Assembly (NCBI RefSeq): GCF_011397635.1
Contig: NC_064753.1
Location: forward strand, 36,747,822 to 36,811,821
Length of the DNA: 64,000 bases
Direction: 5' to 3'
Origin: Epinephelus fuscoguttatus
Taxonomy: Eukaryota; Chordata; Actinopteri; Perciformes; Serranidae
Part shown: positions 12,309 through 24,400 of the stretch, piece after piece
Numbering within the stretch: the stretch's first letter is position 1
How the letters are laid out: each line of letters begins with the position of its first letter
Notes under the pieces: model-generated
Databases searched by the model: none
What the model was told of the DNA's origin: nothing
Seen by the model: the letters and a program-made list of their open reading frames with translations, nothing else
Translations under genes and position numbers: made by a program

Positions 12309-12996
12309 GTGTCAGGCCCAGTAAGCCAGTATTGTTGAAAGATTTAATTATTGGATTGTCACATTAAGCTCAGATACAATTAAAAATGATAATAAAATGG
12401 CTACCCTGGAACACTGGTTCTAGGGTATTAGGCAGAGGTCATTATTTTACTCAGTGATAGAAAAGAGGTTCCTTTAGAAAAAGGTTGGGAACCACTGCCC
12501 TAGAATAAAATCTGTTTCTACTCGAGTAAATAATCTTTAAAATAAGAGAAGAATCAGAAAAACCTTAAAAAATAAATCCAAAATTGTGCTTCTTTGTGAA
12601 TTTTCTCTGCTGATAAGAACTGTGATAAGTGAGGAAGGAAAAGCCCAAACGTTGGAACAAAATGCACCATGATTAGAATAATACATCTTCTATTATCTCA
12701 AGAATCAGATCAGGCACGGCATTCAAAAGTTATAGACAAGCTCAGAGCTGTCTCAGGTTAAAGGGTCAGGCTTTTATTATCTGCTGTAGATACTCAGGCC
12801 ACAGGCGTCTAAACTCACACTGAGGGTTTCAAAGTCTGCTGGCTGAAAGTAATTAATCCTAATTACACAAAGCTGTTTTCAATTTGTGTTCATTAAGACA
12901 GCCTTTTCCTTCCTCACTCTCATCGCGCCTGCTCTTGTGCCTGCTGTTCTCTTGAAAAAGCTGCTGTAAACTCATTCATAAAACTGCTGAAGAAAA

Positions 12997-13516
12997 ATGA
13001 AGGCTCCTGTCAGAGCAACACGCAGGATTCTTCCACATTCAAAGAAGAGGAATCAAGTTCACTCTGCTCTCATCTACAGAGCTCACAAAGAGGTGAGAAT
13101 CACAGCAAAAATAAGAACTTGCATGGATATATGGTGTTTGACACTTGACCAAAAATTCTTGTTTGTCTTGAGGTGATTTCAGTTATTTTAAGAGGTAAAA
13201 AAAAAAATCCCATCCTCCAAAATGGACTGTACAGGTTGCTTTGAATTAAGACAATGAAAACAGTCCTCTGGTGTTTGTGCTACTCAAAACCTCCTGCAAC
13301 TTTCCCTCTCTCCCGCAGGTCAGTCCAGCTGGGATGAAGAGTCCAGACTTCCTGGCCAGTCGGCAAAGTTTTCCAAGACTGGTCCTGCTCAGGCTGGTGA
13401 GCTCAGAGGCTTCCCGGCTGTCAAAAGCCAACAGACTGAAAGTGATCACCCTGCGGGAGATCAGTGCTGCTCTTGTACTCGTACAACGGAGGATTCGTAC
13501 AAGAGCTGCTGCATGA
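12997..13516 (+). CDS. H2B-type histone-fold protein, two exons, 97 aa
   Basis: Exons 12997-13092 and 13319-13516 join in frame across a GT-AG intron (GAG|gtgaga ... cccgcag|GTC). The ATG has A at -3 and the first in-frame TGA upstream is at 12988-12990, so the start is well fixed. The product has a short basic tail (residues 1-20, KAPVRATRR, SKKR) and then a histone fold. Residues VHSALIYRAHKEVSP match H2B helix alpha1 and loop. VSSEASRLSKANRLKVITLREI (23-residue region near 59-81) aligns with the canonical H2B stretch [21 protein letters not shown]. It ends RRIRTRAAA soon after alpha3, so the H2B alphaC helix is absent (usual H2B about 124 aa). There is no histone 3' stem-loop; an ATTAAA follows at 13555, suggesting a polyadenylated, replication-independent variant. 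Function inferred only: a divergent, possibly germline H2B variant. A decaying H2B-derived gene is the alternative. Confidence 0.72.
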
Positions 13517-13554
13517 GGAGTTGGAGATGTTGATTATTTTTATTAACGTTTATC

Positions 13555-13560
13555 ATTAAA
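13555..13560 (+). terminator. Poly(A) signal ATTAAA of the H2B-like gene
   Basis: ATTAAA begins 39 bases after the stop codon, with a GT-rich stretch some 40 bases further on. It replaces the stem-loop expected for replication-dependent histone mRNAs. Confidence 0.45.
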
Positions 13561-13818
13561 GAGTTTATTGTGCTTTTAATCTGTTGCCATTCTAATGCAA
13601 GTTTTGTGTGCTGATTCCAAGTAAGAAACGATTAAGTATCCGCCACCAGTAGAAGTTCACAAATGAAATTAAGATTTAAGAGGGGGCAGAGGCAGGTTTT
13701 TAGTGTTGGATGCAAATTCCTGATATGGTAGACTTTTTTTTTTTTTTTTTCCCTTCCCTTTACACAAATTACAAAAGTAGGGTGTGAGCATGAGCAGATA
13801 AGGTAGCGTGCCTATTTG

Positions 13819-14121
13819 CTTTAAGTGTGTGTAGGATTTAGTGGCATCTAGTGGTGAAGTTGTAGATGGCAACTAACAAACTTCTCCCATGTGCCATGCA
13901 TGTCAGAGAGCTACGGTGACTGACGTGAAAACACGAATGGCCCCATGTAGCGCTAGGGTTGGGTTTGTCTGGTCTGAGCTACTGCAGACTCTGTGGGACC
14001 CACTGCAAATAAACAGTTCACTCTATGGTAACAGTTTCTTATTTTCAGGTGATTATAGACTAAAAACCATTACGGATATTCTGTTTTTGCCGACAGATGC
14101 CTTCTAAATCCTACTTACTGG
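13819..14121. mobile_element. Degraded MITE, same family as 1817-2122
   Basis: The left end GTGTGTAGGATTTAGTGGC and the closing TCTAAATCCTACTTACTGG are inverted relatives of each other and of the copy at 1817-2122. It is non-coding. Confidence 0.5.
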
Positions 14122-14582
14122 ATATTTAGATATAAATTCAAAGGTTATTTGCTCACATCTGTTCTTACTTGCTAATGTGTAAACCAATCTGTCGCTCTCA
14201 AATCACAACTCTAGTCTGTGTCTGCTTCTACAATACTTTTGTTGTAAATTTATAAATTCATATAGGCTCCATGTTGAGGGGAATATCCAAATCAGGCAAA
14301 AAGTCTATGTACTGTAGAAAATGACAACAGCCAAAACATCTGCAGGATAATGCAAGCCTCATTTATCCAGTCGTCTGCTCAGTACTTCTCAAACACATGC
14401 ATTTTTGCTAAAATATTAAAACATGTTAGTATAAACAATGACATGCATAGCTGAGTAGTGTGCTTTGGCATTTGAAAGCTGCTCAAATGAATGTTCTGAT
14501 AAAGTGTCATTAAATGTGGCCTCCCATGACTCCAGTTCATTGAGAATGTTAGCATTTTTTGGATTTTCCGGTCACCGTGGCG

Positions 14583-15072
14583 CAGTGGCGTAAGGATGTT
14601 GTGACGGGCCCCAGTGCATGCTATTATGATGGGCCCTAACACATGCTATCATGCATGTATTGTCTTGACACGTATAGAGACTTGACATTAAACAACAACA
14701 TACATGTTACCCAGTAATCATCACTGCATATTTGACAAAATATCAAAGAAAGGAGGAAATCAATCATTCAACTAAATTGTTTTTATAGTATATTTATAGA
14801 TTTTATAGCTTATATGGAAATAGCATATCATTTTGCTTTAGATAGCTACTGACTAAAAAAAAAGAAAGAAAAAGAAAACCCTAATGTAGATGGGTTTGCC
14901 TTTTTGAGGATGTATACAGGAACTTAATATTCTTTTTCTTCATTAGCTTTGAGCACATATTTCCAAGCTGGCAATCTGAAATACTTACAAGGGTCTGCTC
15001 TCTATACGGCCCCTCCACTCCAGGGGCCCCAGAGAAATCACACTGCCTGCACTGTCTATATTTACGCCCCTG
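14583..15072. mobile_element. Probable hAT-like element
   Basis: It starts CAGTGGCGTAA and ends TTTACGCCCCTG, giving short hAT-type inverted ends. The flanking octamers CCGTGGCG (14575-14582) and CCATGGAG (15073-15080) agree at six of eight positions, consistent with an aged target duplication. No transposase frame is visible in the 490-bp body. Confidence 0.55.
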
Positions 15073-15430
15073 CCATGGAGGCAAGCCAGGAAAAGTTTTC
15101 TTCACAAATTCAACATAACGGGTGGTGAGTTACTGATATAAAATCTGTCATTTTACTGTGATGTACCTTTTAAAAAAGATGCTCATACACCTGACTTGTT
15201 TGAATTGGCCTGAGGGTGGTGCCAAAGCAAAGATTGTTTAAATCACAATTAACCATGAGGACCAGAATAAACTTTCATGGCTGGAAGTTTCCATGATATC
15301 CAAAGTGTCAACAGGTCTCCTCCTTGTGAAGCTTAAAATAATTAGCATTTCGGTGGACGCATGGGGCACAGAAGTGATTTGCAGGAGTGAAATGACTCAT
15401 GTTGACAGTTACCTGGGGAATATTCCTCCG

Positions 15431-15727
15431 GTATTTAAAGGAGGAGCAGCAGAGGAGGTGGAGCAGCTGGCCCTCCATTCTGTGCTGTGGTTTCTGCCTC
15501 CGCCTCCTCGGTGCGCTCTCGTCTCCCCCTGTTGCAGCAGCAGCTCCTGCAGCATCCACAGCTTCTCTGGAAACACTTTTAAAACCTAAACCTTCTGCTG
15601 ACAGTCATTTAGAGGGCATGTAGCAGCTGTCTGGCTGCAGCTTCGACGCAAGTTTTTTTTGTGTGTGTGCGTATCAAACGAGTTGCGTGCTCCATTCATC
15701 ATCGCGCGGGTAACCTACAGGCTGCAG
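15431..15727 (+). promoter_or_regulatory. Putative ppef1 promoter and 5' UTR exon
   Basis: A TATTTAAAG word at 15432-15440 precedes a GC-richer block that ends in a good donor (GCTGCAG|gtagga) at 15727. A pyrimidine tract of 17 consecutive C bases ending in CAG (16347-16365) then offers the acceptor for the exon carrying the ppef1 ATG. This is inference from sequence signals only; the block has no recognisable coding content. Confidence 0.35.
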
Positions 15728-16448
15728 GTAGGACCAGAAACAATGCTGATGCAGTGATGTTCTTGCACCTGCTGCGTAAATAAGCAGCATGTTGGGGTAT
15801 GATGCTGTGTGAAAATGCAGCTAAGACAGGGATGCCCAATTAGCAGTATTTTCCTTTTGCTTTGATATTTTCTGTGCAGTTCCTTGATCTTGAAAGTGTT
15901 GAAGCGTGATTAACAGCCGTACATAAGCTTAGTGTCATTCCCTCGTTACGGTTGCATATGTTTTGTGAGGTTTTCATATTGAAGCCTAATTTTCATTCAC
16001 ATTTTCTGACCATCCGAATAAGCTGGAAGGAAAACAATTGCGCTTTAACCTTATTTTCCTCACTAATATAGACCAATGCAGATATAAAATCAAAATTGAT
16101 GGACTGATGCATATTCACATGTGATTCAACTCTGACCACCCACAGCACGCACTGGTCAGTGTGTGCTTAACAGAAAACTGGTAAACACTGCAACAGGTGG
16201 CCTGAAAAGGACCATTTTCCAGGGGTGCTTATACTCTCTAGAGTAATTATCAGTGAATTAAACCATGCTGCTGTGACATGTGACTGTCTTACATGTTTCT
16301 GTGACTTGGTAGAAACCTGAAGAACTAAACCCATGTCTCCTTTTCACCCCCCCCCCCCCCCCCAGCAGTTGCATGCCACCAGCCAGATGTGCCCCAGCTT
16401 TGGAAAACTGACTTGATGTGACCCCCTGGGACTTCCTTGTTGGACATC

Positions 16449-17889
16449 ATGGGATGTGGCACTTCTGTTGCTATGGAGACACAAGAGAAAAAAGTGGAGA
16501 CAGTTAAAGGTGTGTGGCAGGTGGCTGTTACTATGATCCAGGACTGAGGTGTGTTGTTTTTTTGTTTTTTTTTGTCATGTCAATGGAAAATTTAGACATT
16601 TGGACGTGCTGCCCCCGAGGAGAGGTGTGAGGACACACTGGCATCAAATTAGAGCTGAGGTGTGGGTACACCTGGTCTGTGGGTAGATCAGGCAGGCAAA
16701 AATAGGCTGTAAGTGTTGGATGCTAATTGGAGTACAAGCTCAGAAATAACTTTGATGAGGTGTTTAGGAAGGATGATAGAAGGGAACATAGTGTTACTCA
16801 TATGCTTGTGTACTTGCACACTTAATTTCCTGCATTCTGGTGAAAGTTTCTGCACCAATTTGTGCATTTTCTGCATCAGTTTATGATTTAAATGTCTTTA
16901 ATGTTGTTGAAGCAAAAGTCCTTTGCTACTTGTGTGCTATTTCTGGAGGGGACAAATGCACATGTTCTAAATATTTTCTAAATAATTAGGGTGACATGCT
17001 CTCCCCCTCCCCAAAATTTACGCCTATGTCTACGAACACTCTGCCATTGACAGTATAGATCCTCAAATATCTCTTGTCCTGTCCTCAGTTGATGACAGAT
17101 TAATTATTTCTGGGCTGATTAATAATGTCATTGATTTTTTTGAGCTGAACATTCTCTGTATGCAGCTTCTTAGATATAAAGATTTACTACTTTTCTCAGT
17201 TTTTTTGTGCTTTGGTTTTTGGTTTTTAACAAAATAACACTTAGTCATATAACACTGAGTTCAAGATGTCATCTTGAACTCAGTGATGGGTGATTTTCTT
17301 TAACATTTATAGACTTAACAATTGATTTACTGAGAAAATAACTGTCAGACCAATCAATAATGGAAATAATCATTAGTTGCATCCCTATTAAAAACTAGGG
17401 GTGTAAGAAAATAATACACTTGAGTATTGCAATGTTATGTTTTGTGATACTGCATTGATTCTCAGAAACTCTCAAAATTTTGAATCACACAGAGCCCCTA
17501 AAGTCCCAAAAGGGATTTTTTTTTATTATCTTGAGGGAACATGTTATTATATTGTAGATAACTCTGTACTGTAGATAAATTGTGCACACAATATATTAGT
17601 TAGCCCATTATTTTGTGCACACTAGATTAAGATTGTTATAGTACAAGATAATTATGTTGTGTACACAAGGTAAAACAAAAAAACCTTTCAGGACTTGGAT
17701 GTTACAGGAACCATGATAAATACAAATACAAAATACAGATCCCACTGTTCAGATTGCATAAAAAAGTAGTCTTTTTTGGGGCGTCAGTAGCGTAGTGGAT
17801 AGTGCCGGCGCCCCATGTACAGAGGCAATGCCTCGCTGCAGCGGTCACAGGCTCGACTCCGGCTTGCAACCCTTTGCTGCATGTCAACC

Positions 17890-17934
<45 letters not shown>

Positions 17935-18672
17935 CATTTCAATCTGTCCTGTTCATTGAAGGCAAAAAGCCCCCAAAAAAACAATCTTTAAAAAGTAGTC
18001 TTTTTTGGTTGTGTTCTTTATACTAACATGGTTTTACAAAATTAGATTAAAATATAAATTGAGATATATTGCCTTGCTTACACTATTGCAGTATATTGAA
18101 TATAATAAATGAATATATTTAAATATTTCTCAAACTTAAAACTTGTGTTTCCTTGCGTTGAACAACAACAGTTTGTGGACTGTGAAAACAAGATTTTTTA
18201 CCTCTGACTTTGCCTTTGACCACTTTAAAGGAGAGCAAAAATAAGAAAACATTTGTGAATCCCAGAAATCAATGGGTATTGACAAAATAAGAACAAATCG
18301 TAGATATGAGCAAACATAAGAGAAAATTTGTTCGTATATTGTGTCTTGCATGAGGCTCATTACCTGGAAACTGTTCCATAAATAGTGTATTATTAGCAGA
18401 AGTGTTATGGTTTAGTATTTGACGCATCTCACTGTCACATTTTGTTGTATAAATCTGATGATAATTTTTGCAGTAGTACATTTTCCTCTGAGTTATTACA
18501 CACACAGGTGCACACACACACACGCACACACCAGATGTTTGACAGATGGTGGTTTTCTTTCTTCACAGTCTGTCTTCTCTCTTTAATGAGCGCTGTTTCT
18601 CCTGAAAGCTCTTTTAATTTACTTAGTTTTTCCAGTCCCACTGTTGCTCATGGCCTCCCCTGTGTCTTGTTA

Positions 18673-18714
<42 letters not shown>

Positions 18715-18871
18715 GCCTTGCACATGATTTTATTCAATTACCTTTTTTTCTACACTAAATTGTAGTTTTTTTTCTCCCCACAGACGACACAGTGAAGTCT
18801 CCCAGCCCAGCTCTGAGTAAGACCCTGCTCATCTATCAGTCTGTGACATATGTGATGTGTGCATACATCCA

Positions 18872-18934
<63 letters not shown>

Positions 18935-21418
18935 ATTTTTACATTTTACATATTTACACGGTGATGTTTATTATACAAAAGATGCATTCAAATTCAGAAT
19001 CAGTTCCTGAGTTAGTGACACAGACGTAAAATGTAATATTCCTGTCACTTTGTGCTGGAACTGAGAAGCACCATGCTGTGCTGGAACATTGAATTAGAGC
19101 TCACATGTCATATTCATGCACTGTTTGTATGCGACTCCAGATATTTAAACATGTCTCCCATTTAAAAAAAAAAATGTAAGAGCTCTTGTTTTTGTCGCAG
19201 CTATGAAGGCAGCTGTTCTGATCCAGCGATGGTACCGGCGCTACATGGCCCGTCTGGAGATGAGGCGCAGGTATACCTGGAACATCTTTCAGTCCATCGA
19301 ATATGCCGGGGAACAGGACCAGCTACAGGTGACTCTGCTTAAAAACTCAAGTCCACATGCACGCTAATTTTCAGAAGCATCATCATAAAGCTTGAACATC
19401 TTTCTGCTTTGTTTTTCTTTCCTCAGCTCTCCAGTTTCTTCAGCTTCATGCTCGACAACTTCACACAGCTGAATGGAAATGGACCAGGTAAAGAGCCAAA
19501 ATGCTCTTCTGTCCACAGAGTAGTGGATCGTATTGTGTACTGAAAACTTGAAATTCATTGTTGTTATTTGGAAATGTTGGTGATAAAGCTGATTTTAAGG
19601 AAACATCATTTTCTAACAGTGCTCACAGTGTTGGAGAAACCACCTAAAACTATAGTTTACCAGCTACTTCACAATAATACATGGTTAAACTACATCTTAA
19701 CTACCAGTATTCTCAAGAAAGTTTTCTTGTCAAAATAAAACTGCTCTCAAAAAGTAGTTCAACTACACCCAAACGACATTATGGGAAATGATCACTATGA
19801 TCACGCCTGAGTCTGGACCTCCATGCTTTTACATGAAGGTACAACTCCTGAGTTAAGTGTAGGTGTGTTTGATTAAGGGAGTGAGGCGGGCTAGTCCTCA
19901 ACCAGGCAGCCCAGGATGAGTTTTAAGGAGACGAGAGGGAGCAGTCTTTGGGGTGGAATTAGGAAAACGCTTAACTTTTAGGGAAATTTACAATATTTGA
20001 TTGTAGATATTTTGGATGCAAATAAGATGTGATTCTAGTCAAAGAGCAGGTTAAGTCTTTGACCTTTTGACCAGAGCAAATTGACAAATTGGGAAGAAGG
20101 CAATGAGCAGTGAAACAAGAAACAACCCCAAAAATTTGCAAGAAATTAGAAAAAAAGAGAAAATTAATGACAAGAAAATAAATAAATAAATAAATAGATA
20201 GATAAATAGATAAAATAAAATACTGTAAAACAAACAAGTAAATGACCTGGAAATTTAAATATTATAATAATTCTCTACCATGATTTTAAATATGTAATAA
20301 TTATAATTGTAAATTTTCTTTTCCCTAGTTTTTTCTTTATTCCCTATTATTTTAAATAATTTAAAAAATCGATTTACTTATTGCAATTTCATTACCAATT
20401 TCTTACCAAGTTACTCATTGCTTTTTTCCCATGGTTCCCATGAAAGAAATTGCACCAATTTGCCGAAGGTCCAAAGGTTTAAAAGCATCTGAAAGCAACA
20501 TAAAAAAGTGATGTTGCTCCAGTTTTAAAGGGTTAAATGACAACCATGGCTTATATGCGGTGGCATTGTGCTGTATCATATGGCAAAAAAGCACCATTAA
20601 TCATGACTGTGCAGTTTTTAATGAACTACGCAAACTGTACGACCCAAAGTAGTACTACTGAAACTGAAACTGTAGTTAAACTAGTATTTGAACTACATTT
20701 AGTTCACTACACCCCAACACTGAGTGCACATGCGGATACAAATGCAGGAACAAAAATATATTCTACTTAATTATTTTTGCATTGTGCATGTAAAGCATTC
20801 ACTCATAACAACAGCTTCAGGGCTGCTTGTGTCTCTGACGTACTGAAGCTTAAATATCTGAGGTGATTTTGAGTCATTTAACCTTTTATTCATGTCCTTT
20901 TTTAGCTTTGAATTATTGCTTTTTTATTCATTTTTATTTTGGTGTGGTGTATGATTGAAGAAAGATGTTTTCAACTAAATATCTACTTTAATCTAAATAG
21001 TGAGAGATAGAATATTAACATTACAGTAGGTGGTGCAGTTGGTGTTTAATGGTTGTTGGAAGGTTATATATAGATGTTTGTTTTTCTTAACCTCCGTCAG
21101 TTAACACCAGTTTTGTTAGTCATGCCACTGTATTTTGGTCTACACTAGAAAACCCATTGCGTATATCCCGTTGCTTAGCAACTACTGTGAATGTGGAGGC
21201 CAACGTGTTGGTGTGTTGCACTGACACAGCTGTGGCTTAAGTATGTATTGACCCTCTCATTGCACTAAAAAGCGTAACGCTCCATTGACAAGCTCGTCCT
21301 CAGGTCAGCACGTATTGCTTAACATGTGCTGTACATCCTCTACGTGGGTTTTACACTGAGTCAACATAAGTGATGCAAAGAGGCCAGACTCTGTTGTCTG
21401 TGTTTATTATATACAGCA

Positions 21419-21468
<50 letters not shown>

Positions 21469-24400
21469 TGTGAGACAGAATAGAGGGCATTTAATCGACA
21501 CAAAAGGGAAAATAGACAAAAGACGTACAAAAGAGAAACAGGCCTGGAGCTAGATGTCTGTTTGTGGCTTGTTTGTTTGCATAAATTAGAGGGTTTCATT
21601 AGCATATTGGAGTGGTCTTTTAATACAACGGTGAGGTCACACAGAGCTGGATGTGCTGCTGTGTCGAGCTGTTTATCACAGGGAACTACAAATTAAAACC
21701 TGTATATATATAGGATTGTAGTTCAGTGGGCAAACCCTCCTTTTATTTTTTATTTTTTATTTTTTATTTTTTAATCCAAGCATTTTAAGGTGACACTTTC
21801 TATTAAGGCCATGTCCATAATGCATTATACGCACATTTGCAAGACATTATTATGCATAGATAAGCCTTTATAAAACTCTGAATTAATGTTTACAGTCATG
21901 AATGACAAGTTTATATTTATAAACAGTTAAAAGTGGTTGAAATAATGTAATATCCTCCTGGGACTTTATCCTTTTTAATTTATCCTAGCTGTTTGGGATA
22001 AGTAGGACCAAGTAAGTATAAAAAACTAAACATTGTCAATCATAATTAAGTTCCAATGTCCTCAAACAAGTCCCAATGTCTTCTAATGAGTACTACCGAA
22101 TTAACAGCATCTTAGCTTGTTACTGTTGCTAAAATTGGTCAAATTTGTTGCCGTATCAAACTACAAACATTATTAATCACAAGTTTCAACCATAAAATGT
22201 GATCAGGTTTTGGACCATGTCCACTTTTGTGTCGGGATTGGCTGCAGACTGACTTAGCAGAAATGGCTGCTATCTTGTTTTTACATGGATTAGTGTATTG
22301 TGCTCTTACTACCACTAGATGGCACAAAAAAGTGTCTACGAACGAGGACAATAGGCCTAAGTTAAGAGGAGTGAAGTATAAGGTGAAGTTAACCATACAT
22401 GTGATGTCCACATATGAGCACACAGGGTCTCAGGAGGATATAAGGTCAGCATTTATGACCTGAGCAGCCAGCCATCAGGGGGCAATTGAGATGTCATGGC
22501 TTCACTTTTGGGGAGCGGTCATGCTGTCTGTCTTTGCTATACAGTCTGTGCTCTCCTGTGTCTTTAGATTCAACTCATTTTGACTCAAGTGACAACACTT
22601 AGTCCATTTATCAGATTTTGTGCAGCAGGAGCCATAAAAGGCTTTATACAACTTTTCCCAAATGTGCAGTATGTATAAAATTAGCGGAGAAGCCTAAATA
22701 AAACTCTGTAATGTAGGTTATTATGGGAGTATAAAACATTGTGAGGATTCCACTTTTTGCTTATAGTGGTCGTAATACCTCAGGGCTACTATTAGTATGC
22801 AAATAAGTCTGCCATCAGAGATTTTGTCGTACTATAATATCTGTTACTCCAAGGGATCTAATATCTCTGGTTTTAGGCCACTGTGAGTAATGTTACAGAC
22901 CAATGAGCAGTACTGCTTCATGGCAATGACAGTATGGTCACAGCCGCTTACACTGTCCTCCAGACTTGATCTCCCAGCTGCTGGACCCGGTGGTGGACCC
23001 CTGGTTAGACAGAGAGACCTGCTACAACTTGATCCCTGTTGCAGAGTCGTACACCGGGCCCCGACTGTCGTTTCCCCTCTCTGTCTCTGATACGAATGCT
23101 CTCCTCAGTGCATTTAAGGAGCAGCAGGTACTGTAATAAGGGTCTTTCTCTCTCTGTTAGTTTCATTGCCTCACATAATATTTTGAGTGTTTTTACTGTC
23201 TCCATTACTTTTCACAGACTCTACATGCCAGATATGTTCTGCAGCTGCTGTACGAGACCAAGAAGCTCCTCAAACAGATGCCCAACATCATCCACCTGTC
23301 GACATCCTACACCAAAGAGATCACTATATGTGGTGGGTGACCAGCGCCTCTGTTTCACTTGCAAATTCAAGATTCATAGTTGTCATTTTTAAAAGAAAAC
23401 TTTTTATATTTAGAAGTATTCCTTCCTTACACAACAGTCGTTTCAGTCTCATCGTTGCCATTTGCTGCTGTGATGAGCTGCTGCTTGTGCACCTGCTACA
23501 TCACACAGTACAGTGGGCAGCTGAATAAATAAATGACCTGCTTACTGGTTAAATAATCACTGATGTCTTTAAATGTGTTTTAAATACAGCTAACTGTATC
23601 TTAATGGCAGCGTTCCAAGAATGGAGGTCGTGTTTATTTGCACACTGATCAGGCACTTGACTCCTTTTTCACTGCTGCCTCCTCCTGCAGATACGCATCT
23701 CATTAAAGCCAAGAATACTTGTTATGACTAAAACAGAAGACACAACGTTTGGTGGTTGTTTTCATACCGTCGGGGAATTTTACACCTCCTCTGTAAATCA
23801 GGGATTAATTAAACCAGAAATAGGATTTAAAGTTCTTAACTGCTGTGATTTTCATTTTGGCACAGGTGATCTGCACGGGCGGCTTGATGACTTACTTCTT
23901 ATATTTTATAAGGTAAAGCTAAATTTTTTAGCATCGTTCAAACATCGCTGAAGTGTGCACTCAATACATCTACGATCTGATTTTAAGTTTGTTGATTTCA
24001 CTGTTGTTCAGAATGGCCTTCCCTCTGCGGACACGCCTTATGTGTTCAATGGGGACTTTGTGGACCGCGGGAAAAAGTCCGTAGAAGTAGTCGTCCTCCT
24101 GTTCGCCTACCAGCTGCTTTACCCTGATTACATGCACCTGAACCGAGGCAACCATGAAGACCACATCATGAACCTCCGGTGGGTTGGGTGAAGAAGTGAA
24201 ATGAAAGAAAACAAGTGTCCATCTAGGTTTACCACAAACACAAGGGTACTAAAATTAATTTTTATGTTGTTGTTTTAGATATGGGTTCACAAAAGAAGTC
24301 ATGCAGAAATACAAGGTACCGTGACGTCCACACACGTCCTTATTCTGCTTTTATTATGTCCAGAACTCATCTGTGAAAATAATTCCTTTCCTGCTGCATG

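Larger units (their letters stand above)
16510..18783 (+). other. ppef1 intron 1
   Basis: No exon was recognised. It contains a SINE with a 19-bp target duplication (17780-17989), its internal (CT)n tract and a long (TG)n tract at 18674-18713 shortly upstream of the exon 2 acceptor. Confidence 0.6.

Noticed and set aside
12997-13516. H2B-like frames dismissed at first as random ORF and its antisense shadow at 13246-13449
   Set aside because: The antisense frame was rejected; the plus-strand frame was kept because the upstream exon, splice sites and histone-fold residues agree.
18442-19010. Frames with long Val-Cys runs
   Set aside because: Translations of (TG)n microsatellites.
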